A stretch of 36,379 bases of DNA from Anaerolineales bacterium UBA2317 (GTDB lineage Bacteria > Chloroflexota > Anaerolineae > Anaerolineales > Villigracilaceae). Shown here in pieces: positions 1 through 7,823 of the stretch (position 1 is its first letter; each line of letters begins with the position of its first letter). The DNA lies in NCBI GenBank assembly GCA_002345215.1, contig DDVH01000033.1:1-36379 (forward strand). Direction: 5' to 3'. The notes under the pieces were generated by a model, which was not told the origin of the DNA, did no database searches, and saw only the letters and a list, made by a program, of their open reading frames with translations. The position numbers and the translations under genes were made by a program.

Positions 1-18
1 GTATTTTCCATATTGCTC

Positions 19-657
19 CTATTTATTCGCAATCACAATTAACAAACGGCTTGATTTTACATCAAGAATTTGTACTTCGGTTTGAAAACCTGCTTTTACA
101 AACGGCTCTTTCATTTTTGATTTAATAGATTCATCCAACGCTTCTGGACTCTCGCCTGTGGCTTTATACAGCCATTTGAGAAATCTATTGGATGGAAACG
201 CCGCAGGCAAGACTATCAACCTGCCACTGCTTCGGAGGCATCTCTTAATCTCAGACAGTGTTTTGCTGTCAAAAATATAATCGGTTGGGAATGTTGAAAT
301 GATGGAAGAAAATGATTCACTTGCAAAAGGTAAATATTGAGCAATCCCACGCGTGAGTTTTTGATTTGCTCCGATTCGTTTTTTTGCAAGACGAATCATC
401 TGCGTAGACTCATCCAAACCAAACAGAGTCAGGTTGGCGTTAAGTAAGAAGCGTTGCAAATGTCCAGGTCCATGACCCAGTTCGAGGATGTGAGTCCCGC
501 TGATAAACGGCAGAATGCTTCGTCCCCAATTTTTCCATTGACCAAACGATACAAACGCCGCGACGAAATCGTAAGCGAATGCAAAGGGGTGATAGAGCAG
601 ATAAAAGAAAATCCGCATAAAGCAGCGCATGAGGTTCATAACAAAAGACTTAACCAT
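19..657 (-). CDS. Class I SAM-dependent methyltransferase
   Basis: Probable methyltransferase transferring a methyl group from S-adenosylmethionine to an unknown acceptor. The SAM-binding glycine loop is visible as LELGHGPGHL, followed about 20 residues later by FGLDES with the acidic residue that usually holds the SAM ribose. The fold then continues through LTRGIAQYLPFASESFSSII, typical of the methyltransferase-11 type. The first 45 residues are hydrophobic and aromatic, which may favour membrane association. The start is uncertain. A GTG at 675 and an ATG at 657 both touch a palindromic repeat (653-721), and ATGs at 639 and 618 are also in frame; none has a good ribosome binding site. I give the 657 ATG but the true start may be internal. 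The TAG stop is at 19-21. Confidence 0.75.
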   Translation of the reverse strand: MVKSFVMNLMRCFMRIFFYLLYHPFAFAYDFVAAFVSFGQWKNWGRSILPFISGTHILELGHGPGHLQRFLLNANLTLFGLDESTQMIRLAKKRIGANQKLTRGIAQYLPFASESFSSIISTFPTDYIFDSKTLSEIKRCLRSSGRLIVLPAAFPSNRFLKWLYKATGESPEALDESIKSKMKEPFVKAGFQTEVQILDVKSSRLLIVIANK

Positions 658-721
658 AGAGTGCACAAAGAGCACTGAGAAAAAAATTAAGAATCTCTGT
701 GACCTCAGTGTTCTCTGTGGT
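653..721. repeat. CACAGAG-type palindromic repeat, copy 1
   Basis: Imperfect inverted repeat whose outer arms are ACCATAGAG (653-661) and CTCTGTGGT (713-721), with a second arm pair AGCACTGAG / CTCAGTG. A related element lies at 23449-23509, sharing the CCACAGAG ends and a central run of seven T or A flanked by CTCAG. It covers the upstream end of the methyltransferase reading frame, so the first residues of the longest version of that protein would be repeat-derived. Confidence 0.75.
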
Positions 722-730
722 GAAAGTTCT

Positions 731-767
731 CAAAAAAATGAGGGTTTGACTTGTTCGTCAAACCCTC
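731..767 (-). terminator. Rho-independent terminator after the YtxH gene
   Basis: A perfect 11-bp stem (740-750 with 757-767), loop of 6, followed on the minus strand by seven T (732-738). It lies 15 bases beyond the stop of the YtxH-domain gene. Confidence 0.9.
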
Positions 768-782
768 GTGTTTTGCTTACGA

Positions 783-1124
783 TTATGCGGCAGTTGTATC
801 GTCTTTCTTTGTTTTGCGAACTGCTTCAAGTGCGCCTTTGCCGCGTTCACGAACTTCGTTGGCGAGTTCGGCGGTTTTTTCGCGTGCCATTTTGGTAAGT
901 TCATCGGCACGCGCGCGATATTCTGCGGCGGTGGCTTCTGCGCGAGCGATTAAATCTTCAGCAGAGTGAGTTGCGCGGTCACGCAATTCAATAGACTTAT
1001 CTTTAATCAAAGCGCGGGTTTCTTCACCAGATTGTGGGGCGAATAACAAAGCGACGACTGCGCCAGTTAATCCACCTACTACAAATCCTACAAGAAAGGC
1101 TCCAAATTCATCACGGTCAGACAT
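783..1124 (-). CDS. YtxH domain-containing small membrane protein
   Basis: A 113-residue protein. Residues 8-37 carry the YtxH signature: a glycine-rich membrane segment (GAFLVGFVVGGLTGAVVALL), then FAPQSGEETR. The rest is a long, highly charged, alanine-rich helix (about 38-105), expected to form an amphipathic coiled coil in the cytoplasm. YtxH proteins are linked to general stress responses in Bacillus, where ytxH is beside the DUF948 gene ytxG; here too the upstream neighbour is a DUF948-like protein. A GGAGA ribosome binding site precedes the ATG by a few bases, and a strong terminator follows. The molecular function of the family is unknown. Confidence 0.85.
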   Translation of the reverse strand: MSDRDEFGAFLVGFVVGGLTGAVVALLFAPQSGEETRALIKDKSIELRDRATHSAEDLIARAEATAAEYRARADELTKMAREKTAELANEVRERGKGALEAVRKTKKDDTTAA

Positions 1125-1150
1125 GGTATTTCTCCTTTTTCTTTTTCGTT

Positions 1151-1165
1151 AGACCTGAAAGGTCT
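1151..1165. repeat. Short palindrome AGACCTGAAAGGTCT
   Basis: Six-base arms around three bases, between the DUF948-like and YtxH genes. There is no T run on the minus strand after it, so it is not a normal terminator. It resembles the arms of the palindrome at 22803-22860 (GACCCTAAAGG), which may mean a shared short repeat family. Confidence 0.4.
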
Positions 1166-1171
1166 CTTAAT

Positions 1172-1633
1172 TTATTTGGGTTTTACACCCAACAATTCTA
1201 ACATACGCCTCAAACCTGCTAAGTAGCCATTTAGTTTGATGACGGGTTCAACAACATTTTCGCCTAAAAATTCGGCTGTACCTCTCAGTGTATTGACAGT
1301 TTCATTGGTGGCATTGAGAATCGGGCGAATTTCATTTTGAATCAAGTTAATCAAACTAGCAAGTTGAACGATCAATACTATTAACGCAACACCTATCACT
1401 AAGGTTTCAAGTGCCACGACAATAATGAACACATCACGAATTTTGTCTGTGGGGGTATCGGGTTGTAAGAGGAAGTAAATCGCAACACCCAGCAAGGCTA
1501 CGATTAATACCACTACCGCAATTGCACTAGCAATGATTATCTTCTGTTTTCGTTCCGCCTCTTTAATTGCCGCAATTTGCTCTGGAGTCAGCGGCGGGGG
1601 AGTTGGTTGTTGTTCAGGTTGTGGGAGTGCCAT
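1172..1633 (-). CDS. DUF948/YtxG-like two-helix membrane protein
   Basis: A 153-residue protein with a proline- and glutamine-rich cytoplasmic start, then two predicted membrane helices at about 33-57 and 67-90. A helical stretch follows (LINLIQNEIRPILNATNETV) that resembles DUF948 proteins, where a membrane anchor is followed by repeated heptads. The match is by general pattern, not by a diagnostic motif. It probably shares a transcript with the YtxH gene 47 bases downstream. No ribosome binding site is seen; an exact TATAAT lies six bases before the ATG, suggesting a leaderless message. Confidence 0.6.
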   Translation of the reverse strand: MALPQPEQQPTPPPLTPEQIAAIKEAERKQKIIIASAIAVVVLIVALLGVAIYFLLQPDTPTDKIRDVFIIVVALETLVIGVALIVLIVQLASLINLIQNEIRPILNATNETVNTLRGTAEFLGENVVEPVIKLNGYLAGLRRMLELLGVKPK

Positions 1634-1639
1634 ATCTTG

Positions 1640-1645
1640 ATTATA
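1640..1645 (-). promoter_or_regulatory. TATAAT -10 box, likely leaderless promoter of the DUF948-like gene
   Basis: Exact TATAAT on the minus strand with six bases between it and the ATG at 1633. Transcription would begin at or next to the start codon. The -35 region is weak. Confidence 0.5.
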
Positions 1646-1678
1646 AAGTATAAAAACAGAATTTATATATAAAATTTA

Positions 1679-2668
1679 TTAATTCGCTGATTTCATTCCC
1701 AGCAAATTCATCTCATATTTCACTGTCTCTACCCAACCCTCACTCACGGGTCTTGGGTTGTAACCAAGTTCACGTTTGGTTTTGGCATTATCGCCCCAAT
1801 AGGTTACTCCAGCAACCACACGCAAACCTTCGGATGAGTAGGATGACAATGATTCTGGCAAAATTGAATCAAATGGTGTCATCATTACAGACATCACTTT
1901 CATTATCTGATAAGGCACAGTTATTGGTGCGCGTTTGCCTGAAATTTGACTAACCAATTTATACGCATCTACAATCTTGTATGGCTCGCCGCAAATATGA
2001 TAATTTTCGCCGACTTTGCCTTTTTCCATGGCAAGGATATGCCCTTGCACAATATCATCTACATGCGCCCAACAAAAAGCAGTTTGTGAAGGAAGCATAG
2101 GTAATCTTCCATGTAAAAAATCTCGCAACGCCGCTCTTAAAGATGAAGTGTCGTTGGGTCCATAAATTAATCCAGGTTGCACAATCACCAATGGCAAACC
2201 CTTTGCAATAAATTCTTTTGCAATGTCATGTGCAACGGCTTTGGTTCGGTCATATTCGCTGATGTGTTTTCCAGTGAAATGATAATTTTCGTCTACCAAT
2301 TTTCCATTTGTATCTGAATTGACAGCCAATGTGCTCGTATAAACGCCTTTTGGAATTTTCAATTCTTGCATCAACTCCAACGCATTGCGCGTGCCTTGAA
2401 TGTTGACTTTTTCGCCCGGCGTTTTATCTTTGACACCGACTTTATACCAACCCGCCACATGGAAGACCCCATCTACACCAGTCATCGCTTCACGCATTGA
2501 CGTTTTATCTGTTACATCACCTCGAAATAATTTCACGCCCAAGCCTTTTAAATCCTCGGCTTTGTTCACATCCCGCACAGAGGCATGGACTTCATGCCCT
2601 GCTTCTCTTAGTCTTTTGGCTAACACGCCACCGACAAATCCTGTCGCACCTGTGACAAAGTATTTCAT
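1679..2668 (-). CDS. NAD(P)-dependent epimerase/reductase (extended SDR)
   Basis: A 329-residue extended short-chain dehydrogenase/reductase. Residues 4-13 hold the Rossmann motif VTGATGFVGG; the catalytic Tyr and Lys are in SEYDRTK (Y139, K143), with TSTLAVNS (111-118) supplying the Ser/Thr. It resembles dihydroflavonol-4-reductase and hopanoid-associated epimerase relatives acting on a hydroxyl/keto substrate, but the substrate cannot be read from sequence. It is transcribed away from the kinase gene at 2742. Its ribosome binding site is weak. Confidence 0.85.
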   Translation of the reverse strand: MKYFVTGATGFVGGVLAKRLREAGHEVHASVRDVNKAEDLKGLGVKLFRGDVTDKTSMREAMTGVDGVFHVAGWYKVGVKDKTPGEKVNIQGTRNALELMQELKIPKGVYTSTLAVNSDTNGKLVDENYHFTGKHISEYDRTKAVAHDIAKEFIAKGLPLVIVQPGLIYGPNDTSSLRAALRDFLHGRLPMLPSQTAFCWAHVDDIVQGHILAMEKGKVGENYHICGEPYKIVDAYKLVSQISGKRAPITVPYQIMKVMSVMMTPFDSILPESLSSYSSEGLRVVAGVTYWGDNAKTKRELGYNPRPVSEGWVETVKYEMNLLGMKSAN

Positions 2669-2692
2669 AGGATAGGTTTTCCTTGTTGATAA

Positions 2693-2720
2693 TTGTAACT
2701 GATCCTTTTTGGTATAAAAT
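2693..2720 (+). promoter_or_regulatory. Possible promoter of the KdpD-like operon
   Basis: TTGTAA (2693-2698) and TAAAAT (2715-2720) are 16 bases apart, 21 bases before the ATG at 2742. There is no clear ribosome binding site. The region is shared with the divergent epimerase gene. Confidence 0.35.
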
Positions 2721-2741
2721 CAATATGTAACATTTGATTTT

Positions 2742-4181
2742 ATGACCTCACCACTTTCTAAAACTTGGCAATATTTATTTTCAGTTGTCCTAATTGCTTT
2801 GACAACGACTTTGTTTTATTTTCTACGTGATTTCTTAAATACAACCATCGTGGCACTTTTATATTTGATACCAATCGGCGTGATTACAGGAATTGGCGGG
2901 CTTTTTCTTGGCATTACCAGTGCAATATTATCTTTCTTTACACTTAATTATTTTTTCATCCAACCCTATTACACTTTATCCGTTCACCAACCAGCGGATT
3001 TGGTCGTCTTAACCGTATTTTTGATTGTTGCCGTTGTGTTGAGTCAATTGATGGGGAAAGCACAAGCAGGAGTCGCCGCCGCCAATGCCAGAGAGCAAGA
3101 AGCGACTCAATTGTATGAACTCAGCGTAGCTCTGACAGGCTTAAACGATGAATCTGCTATTGCTCAAACGTTGGCAAAACAAGTTTTGTCTATGACAAAA
3201 GCAGAACATGTGGAAGTGAAATTAGCAACAGACTCTTTTGGTTTGCCAGAAAAAACTTCACCAAATAGAAATCCAGATTTACAAATTTCAATTCAAACGG
3301 TCAGAAATGTTTTAGGGGAGATTCTGCTGTGGCGAGCAGAACCAGTTATCACGTCGGGAGTGAAGCGTTTGCTTGAGACGTTTGCGAGTCAAACTGCATT
3401 GGCATTAGAGCGTGCTAAGTTTGCTCAATCTGAATCAAGAGCAAAAGTTTTGGAAGAAAGTGATAAATTGAAATCCGCAATCCTATCTTCAGTATCGCAT
3501 GAATTACGCACGCCACTTTCAACCATCAAAGCGGCATCATCAAGTTTGCGAAGCAATGAAATAAGTTGGGATTCGCCTGCGCGTGTGGAATTAATTTCTG
3601 CGATTGATGATGAAGCCGACCATTTGAATCTGTTGGTGGGGAATTTATTAGACATGTCTCGCATTGAAGCGGGCGTGTTGAAACCAAAACGTGAATGGAA
3701 TATGTTGGCTGAAATTTTGGGCGGTGTTTTGGAACGCATGAAGCATTTTGCAGAGAAACATAAAATAGAAGTAAATGTTTCTGAAGATTTACCACTTGTG
3801 CCTGTTGATTATGTACAAATGGAGCAAGTGTTTACAAATTTATTGAGCAATAGTTTAAAGTATGCACCAATTAATACTATTGTGCGTATTGATGCAAAAG
3901 TAGAAAAAGATTTTTTGCATGTGACTTTAAGTAATCAAGGTCCGCAGGTACCCAATGAAGACCTTGAAAGAATCTTTGATAAATTTTATCGCGTCACAGC
4001 TACGGATAAAGTGACAGGTACTGGATTAGGACTTTCGATTTGTAAAGGAATCATCGAAGCACATGGCGGAAACATTTGGGCAGAAAATTTACCAAATGGC
4101 TTTGCGTTTAATTTTACAGTTCCACTATTGTGGGATGGCAAACCCGCACCAAAGTTACCAATTGATTCGGAGATGGAATGA
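2742..4181 (+). CDS. Short KdpD-like sensor histidine kinase (DUF4118-GAF-HisKA-HATPase)
   Basis: Membrane sensor kinase of 479 residues. Residues 10-105 form four membrane helices of the DUF4118 type found in KdpD, including NYFFIQPYYTLSVHQPADLV. A GAF-like region follows (about 115-225), then the phosphoacceptor H253 in SVSHELRTPL, N370 in the N box (NLLSNSLKY) and GTGLGLSI (426-433) of the ATPase lid. Full KdpD proteins are about 900 residues and begin with a KdpD domain and a USP domain; both are missing here and the gene starts directly at the membrane part, so it is a short form, not visibly broken. Its stop overlaps the response regulator start (ATGA), so the two are co-translated. It probably senses potassium, turgor or another envelope signal; kimA downstream favours potassium. 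Confidence 0.9.
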   Translation: MTSPLSKTWQYLFSVVLIALTTTLFYFLRDFLNTTIVALLYLIPIGVITGIGGLFLGITSAILSFFTLNYFFIQPYYTLSVHQPADLVVLTVFLIVAVVLSQLMGKAQAGVAAANAREQEATQLYELSVALTGLNDESAIAQTLAKQVLSMTKAEHVEVKLATDSFGLPEKTSPNRNPDLQISIQTVRNVLGEILLWRAEPVITSGVKRLLETFASQTALALERAKFAQSESRAKVLEESDKLKSAILSSVSHELRTPLSTIKAASSSLRSNEISWDSPARVELISAIDDEADHLNLLVGNLLDMSRIEAGVLKPKREWNMLAEILGGVLERMKHFAEKHKIEVNVSEDLPLVPVDYVQMEQVFTNLLSNSLKYAPINTIVRIDAKVEKDFLHVTLSNQGPQVPNEDLERIFDKFYRVTATDKVTGTGLGLSICKGIIEAHGGNIWAENLPNGFAFNFTVPLLWDGKPAPKLPIDSEME

Positions 4182-4873
4182 ATAACGCGCCACATATCTT
4201 AGTCATTGACGATGAACCGCAAATTTTGCGCGCACTTCGGACGATATTAACTGAAAAAGAATTCAAAGTTTCAATTGCGAATCGTGGTGAAGAAGGTTTA
4301 AATCTTGCCGCAACACAAACACCCGATGTCATCATTTTGGATTTGGGATTGCCCGATATGGATGGCGTTGAAGTTTGTAAACGTTTACGTGAATGGACTC
4401 AAGTTCCGATTATTGTATTGTCGGCACGTGATAATGAAAAAGATAAAGTGAATGCATTAGATCATGGGGCTGATGATTATTTAACCAAACCATTTGGGAT
4501 TGAAGAATTATTGGCGCGCGTGCGCGTGTCGTTACGTCATTCCGTTCAAAAGCAAGGCGCACAAAGCAAAATTGTCAAAGCAGGAGATTTAACAATTGAT
4601 TTGGTTTGGCATATCGTCAAACGTGGTGACGAAGAAATTAAATTAACAGGCACAGAATATAAATTGTTGGCATATCTTGCCTCTAATCACGGGCGCATCT
4701 TAACGCATCAAAGCATTCTTTCACATGTCTGGGGCGAAGCCGATGCCGACCACACTGAATATCTGCGTGTGTATATGCGTCAACTTCGTAAAAAGTTAGA
4801 AGAAAATCCCGAACGTCCCAAATATGTCGTCACCGAGCCCGGCATCGGCTACCGTTTTATGGCTGATGAATAA
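4178..4873 (+). CDS. KdpE-like OmpR/PhoB-family response regulator
   Basis: A 231-residue two-domain regulator. The receiver domain (about 5-118) has the acidic pair D11/D12, phosphoacceptor D55 in VIILDLGLPD and K104 in YLTKPFG. A winged-helix DNA-binding domain (about 130-228) includes GTEYKLLAYLASNHGRILTH and YMRQLRKKLE, with the ending VVTEPGIGYRFM shared with KdpE. It overlaps the kinase gene by four bases and should be its partner. A terminator follows immediately. Targets are unknown; the transporter block next door is the simplest guess. No Kdp ATPase genes are present in the window. Confidence 0.92.
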   Translation: MNNAPHILVIDDEPQILRALRTILTEKEFKVSIANRGEEGLNLAATQTPDVIILDLGLPDMDGVEVCKRLREWTQVPIIVLSARDNEKDKVNALDHGADDYLTKPFGIEELLARVRVSLRHSVQKQGAQSKIVKAGDLTIDLVWHIVKRGDEEIKLTGTEYKLLAYLASNHGRILTHQSILSHVWGEADADHTEYLRVYMRQLRKKLEENPERPKYVVTEPGIGYRFMADE

Positions 4874-4879
4874 TGTCTC

Positions 4880-4907
4880 AAAAACGCTCTGAAAAGGGCG
4901 TTTTTTA
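4880..4907 (+). terminator. Rho-independent terminator after the two-component pair
   Basis: Stem 4880-4889 with 4896-4905, loop TGAAAA, the downstream arm merging into a T run (4901-4906). It starts six bases after the regulator stop and separates the two-component genes from the USP/transporter unit. Confidence 0.88.
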
Positions 4908-4989
4908 TTTGTTCTTTATACGATTGGTCAAATTTTTTGTTACCTTTTTATTTCGGGGGATTAAGCTTTTTATATCCTGAGGTGACAAA

Positions 4990-5622
4990 ATGCTAGATAC
5001 AAAACATTCCATATCAAATTTATTTCCCGCTTCATTACCTGACCTGAAATCTGCTCGGCGTTTATTGGTGCTTGTGCCTAACTTCGACATTAATCTGTCC
5101 GCTTTTACAAGCAGAGTTTGGGAGTTAGCAACAGCTACAGGCTCAAGCATCCTGTTTCTTAGTCTAGTAAATGATGCGGAATCAGAATTAAAACAACGGC
5201 GTGAACTTACTAGCATCATATCTTTGTTTAAGAATGCGCATATGGATGTGCAAACGAAGATTGCATTTGGAAATGATTGGGTAGAAGTTGTTCGAGAAAA
5301 TTTGCGTGTGGGAGATATGGTGGTGTGTATTGCAAAACAGCGCACAGGTTCGTTGAATAAAGTATTAAGCGAAACGTTAAGTGCAAGGCTGAATACCCAA
5401 GTTTATATTCTCACTGATATTGCTTCTCAAAAAGAATCAAACAAAAATTGGATTTCTGAAACAACGGCAAGGATTGGTTCGCTTGCTATCATTTTAGGAT
5501 TTTTCTTTTTACAAGTCCGTATTATTGATTTGACAAAAGATGGCGTTCGTACATTATTTTTATTAATTTCCTTGCCAATTGGTATGGGGTTACTTTGGAC
5601 TTGGAATAGTTTGTTTGGATAA
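4990..5622 (+). CDS. USP-like protein with C-terminal membrane anchor
   Basis: A 210-residue protein. Residues 22-145 look like a universal stress protein (adenine-nucleotide-binding alpha/beta) fold: RRLLVLVPNF first strand, then helices and strands ending in GDMVVCIAKQ and TQVYILTDI. The classic GxxGxxG/S loop of ATP-binding USPs is not clear. Two membrane helices follow at about 155-174 and 182-205. A GAGGTG ribosome binding site precedes the ATG. The transporter starts eight bases after the stop, so the two are an operon. KdpD proteins usually carry a USP domain next to the DUF4118 membrane part; here the kinase lacks it and this gene supplies a separate membrane-bound USP-like domain. 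A shared role is inference. Confidence 0.7.
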   Translation: MLDTKHSISNLFPASLPDLKSARRLLVLVPNFDINLSAFTSRVWELATATGSSILFLSLVNDAESELKQRRELTSIISLFKNAHMDVQTKIAFGNDWVEVVRENLRVGDMVVCIAKQRTGSLNKVLSETLSARLNTQVYILTDIASQKESNKNWISETTARIGSLAIILGFFFLQVRIIDLTKDGVRTLFLLISLPIGMGLLWTWNSLFG

Positions 5623-5630
5623 GGAAAAGA

Positions 5631-7577
5631 ATGATTAATCAAAATGATTCACCACAAACTTCTATTATTGAAAGAGATATTAATTACAAACCACCACGCA
5701 CATTGCGTTCTTGGTTAATTGGTCGTCCATTATCCACTGCCGATGCACCACATCAAACAATTAGCAAAGCTGTTGGTTTGGCAGTTTTTGCATCGGATGC
5801 TTTATCTTCCACAGCTTATGCCACGCAAGAAATTTTAGGCGTGATTGCCGCCGCAGGCACAATTGCATATGGATATTTGTTTCCAATATCTTTAGCCATT
5901 GTTATCCTCATGGCAATTGTCACAATTTCTTATCGCCAAACGATTCATGCTTACCCGAATGGTGGTGGTGCTTATATTGTGTCGCGTGATAACTTAGGAA
6001 ATTTAGCGGCAGAGACTGCCGGTGCGGCTTTGCTCATGGATTACATCTTAACAGTTTCCGTTTCTATTTCTGCAGGTGCGGCACAAATTGTTTCTGCCTT
6101 TCCTGAATTATTTCCTTATCGTGTTTGGATTGCGGTGGCTTCTATCTTTTTTATTATGCTGATTAATCTCAGAGGCGTAAAAGAGTCTGGAACTGCATTT
6201 GCTATTCCAACTTATTTCTTTATCGTCGTGATGATATTTACTGTCGGATATGGCATTATCCGCTACTTTACGGGCTCGCTTGGTATGGTCATTGACCCGC
6301 CATATTTTGAAGCACACAATGTCATTTCGGTGATTACACCTTTTATTTTGCTCCATGCTTTTTCTAATGGCACAGCGGCACTAACTGGGATTGAAGCTAT
6401 TTCAAATGGCATCACAGCTTTCAAAGAACCACGCAGTAAAAATGCTGCTACTACTTTAGTTTGGATGTCTTGTATTTTAGGTTCGTTATTTCTTGGGCTT
6501 TCATTTTTAGCAGGTCAAACGCATGTTGTATTTTCTGAAGAAGAGACAGTGATTTCGCAATTAGCCCGCACTATTTTTGAAGGCAGAGGTATTTTGTATC
6601 TCATGGTTATCACAGGCACAACTATTATCTTAATCATGGCGGCGAATACAGCCTTTGCGGATTTTCCACGCTTGGGCGCGTTGATTGCTAAAGATGGATA
6701 TTTACCACGTCAATTAAATTATCGTGGTAGTCGTTTGGTTTATTCACGTGGAATCATTGCGCTTTCAGTTATCGCTTCTATTTTAATTATCATCTTTCAA
6801 GCCAGCGTCACACGTTTGATTCCGTTGTATGCGATTGGTGTGTTTTTATCATTTACACTTTCACAAATTGGCATGTCACGCCGTTGGTGGAAGATTGGGC
6901 GACTTAAGAAAGATGAAGAGGTTGTTGAAGCAGGTTCCACGTTAAGATATGAAACGGGTTGGCGACAGCGTATGTTAATCAATGCCTTTGGCGGAATTTG
7001 TACAGCCATCGTCATGTTTATTTTTGCCATCACAAAATTTACAGAAGGCGCGTGGTTAGTGCTTATCTTAATCCCATCGCTGATAGGTGTTTTTTTATTG
7101 ATTCATCGTCACTATAAAATATTAGCGAAAAAACTTTCACTCGAAAATTTTGGAATCATCCCGCCGCATCATACTCGTCATCGCATCATTATGCCTGTTA
7201 GTGGAGTACATCAAGGCACATTAGCGGCGCTTCGTTATGCGCGCACATTGTCTGATGATATTACAGCAGTGCATGTTTCGATTGAACCTGCTGATTCTGA
7301 AAAAGTTCGCCAGAAATGGGAGATGTGGGGCGAAGGTGTGCGGCTTGTGATGTTGGCTTCGCCATATCGCCTCTTGCTTGAGCCTCTGCTTGAGTACATC
7401 ACCGACATTGCTCGCAAACGACAAACAGGTGAAACCATCACAATCGTTGTGCCTGAATTTATTTCAAACGATGTTTTCACAGGCACGTTGCATACTAACA
7501 CGGCTGATTTATTGCGCAGTCAACTCAAACGCCAGCATGATATTGTGATAATCAATGTACCGTATCATGTGCATTAG
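5631..7577 (+). CDS. kimA: KimA/YdaO-type potassium transporter (APC/KUP superfamily)
   Basis: A 648-residue transporter with about 12 membrane helices (residues 45-495) and a cytoplasmic C-terminal domain (about 500-648). ASDALSSTAY (54-63) is the hallmark of the KimA/YdaO family. From memory of the Bacillus protein, the Asp and Tyr of this motif (D56 and Y63 here) take part in potassium and proton handling. YPNGGGAYIV (108-117) and ALTGIEAISNG (250-260) are further APC-type motifs. The tail begins with RIIMPVSGVHQGTLAALRYA, a USP-like domain which in Bacillus KimA contributes to dimerisation and regulation. Family members are often labelled amino acid permease. Proton-coupled high-affinity potassium uptake is the likely role, supported by the KdpDE-like pair upstream. 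No c-di-AMP riboswitch is seen in the short leader of this unit. Confidence 0.85.
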   Translation: MINQNDSPQTSIIERDINYKPPRTLRSWLIGRPLSTADAPHQTISKAVGLAVFASDALSSTAYATQEILGVIAAAGTIAYGYLFPISLAIVILMAIVTISYRQTIHAYPNGGGAYIVSRDNLGNLAAETAGAALLMDYILTVSVSISAGAAQIVSAFPELFPYRVWIAVASIFFIMLINLRGVKESGTAFAIPTYFFIVVMIFTVGYGIIRYFTGSLGMVIDPPYFEAHNVISVITPFILLHAFSNGTAALTGIEAISNGITAFKEPRSKNAATTLVWMSCILGSLFLGLSFLAGQTHVVFSEEETVISQLARTIFEGRGILYLMVITGTTIILIMAANTAFADFPRLGALIAKDGYLPRQLNYRGSRLVYSRGIIALSVIASILIIIFQASVTRLIPLYAIGVFLSFTLSQIGMSRRWWKIGRLKKDEEVVEAGSTLRYETGWRQRMLINAFGGICTAIVMFIFAITKFTEGAWLVLILIPSLIGVFLLIHRHYKILAKKLSLENFGIIPPHHTRHRIIMPVSGVHQGTLAALRYARTLSDDITAVHVSIEPADSEKVRQKWEMWGEGVRLVMLASPYRLLLEPLLEYITDIARKRQTGETITIVVPEFISNDVFTGTLHTNTADLLRSQLKRQHDIVIINVPYHVH

Positions 7578-7691
7578 ATGACTTTCCGCTTCTTTCTTGA
7601 TTGATAACTGGTTCTGTTTCTTCAACATTTTTCTTAACCGATACTTTGTCACGCTTCACACCCATATCTGAGTGCATAGCATGACCTACAC

Positions 7692-7742
7692 AAAACTGCG
7701 AAACATCGTACCCTTGTGGTATTTATTTCGCAGTTTTTATTT
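7692..7742 (+). terminator. Terminator after kimA
   Basis: A perfect 12-bp outer stem (7692-7703 with 7726-7737) with an inner CGTACC/GGTA pairing, then a T-rich tract. The 246-base gap 7578-7823 holds this hairpin plus the TetR promoter and operators; no gene is evident between 7578 and 7691. Confidence 0.8.
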
Positions 7743-7758
7743 TTGTAAGCCGTAACTC

Positions 7759-7787
7759 TTGACCTACCGCTCGGTAGGGTGTAAACT
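7759..7787 (+). promoter_or_regulatory. Promoter of the TetR regulator
   Basis: TTGACC (7759-7764) and TAAACT (7782-7787) are separated by 17 bases. The first operator palindrome begins inside the -35 box, so a bound regulator would block RNA polymerase. Confidence 0.7.
7763..7778. promoter_or_regulatory. TetR operator 1
   Basis: Perfect 16-bp palindrome CCTACCGCTCGGTAGG, overlapping the -35 box and spacer of the promoter. Confidence 0.82.
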
Positions 7788-7794
7788 AGCAAAA

Positions 7795-7810
7795 CCTACC
7801 GAACGGTAGG
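7795..7810. promoter_or_regulatory. TetR operator 2
   Basis: Perfect 16-bp palindrome CCTACCGAACGGTAGG with the same seven-base arms as operator 1, exactly 32 bases downstream (about three helical turns) at the expected transcription start. It ends just before the AGGAG ribosome binding site. Confidence 0.82.
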
Positions 7811-7823
7811 CAGGAGAGTTGCT

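Noticed and set aside
4908..4989. Promoter or riboswitch upstream of the USP-like gene
   Set aside because: The 82 bases hold no -35/-10 pair of good quality and are too short for a c-di-AMP (ydaO) riboswitch, which would have fitted kimA.
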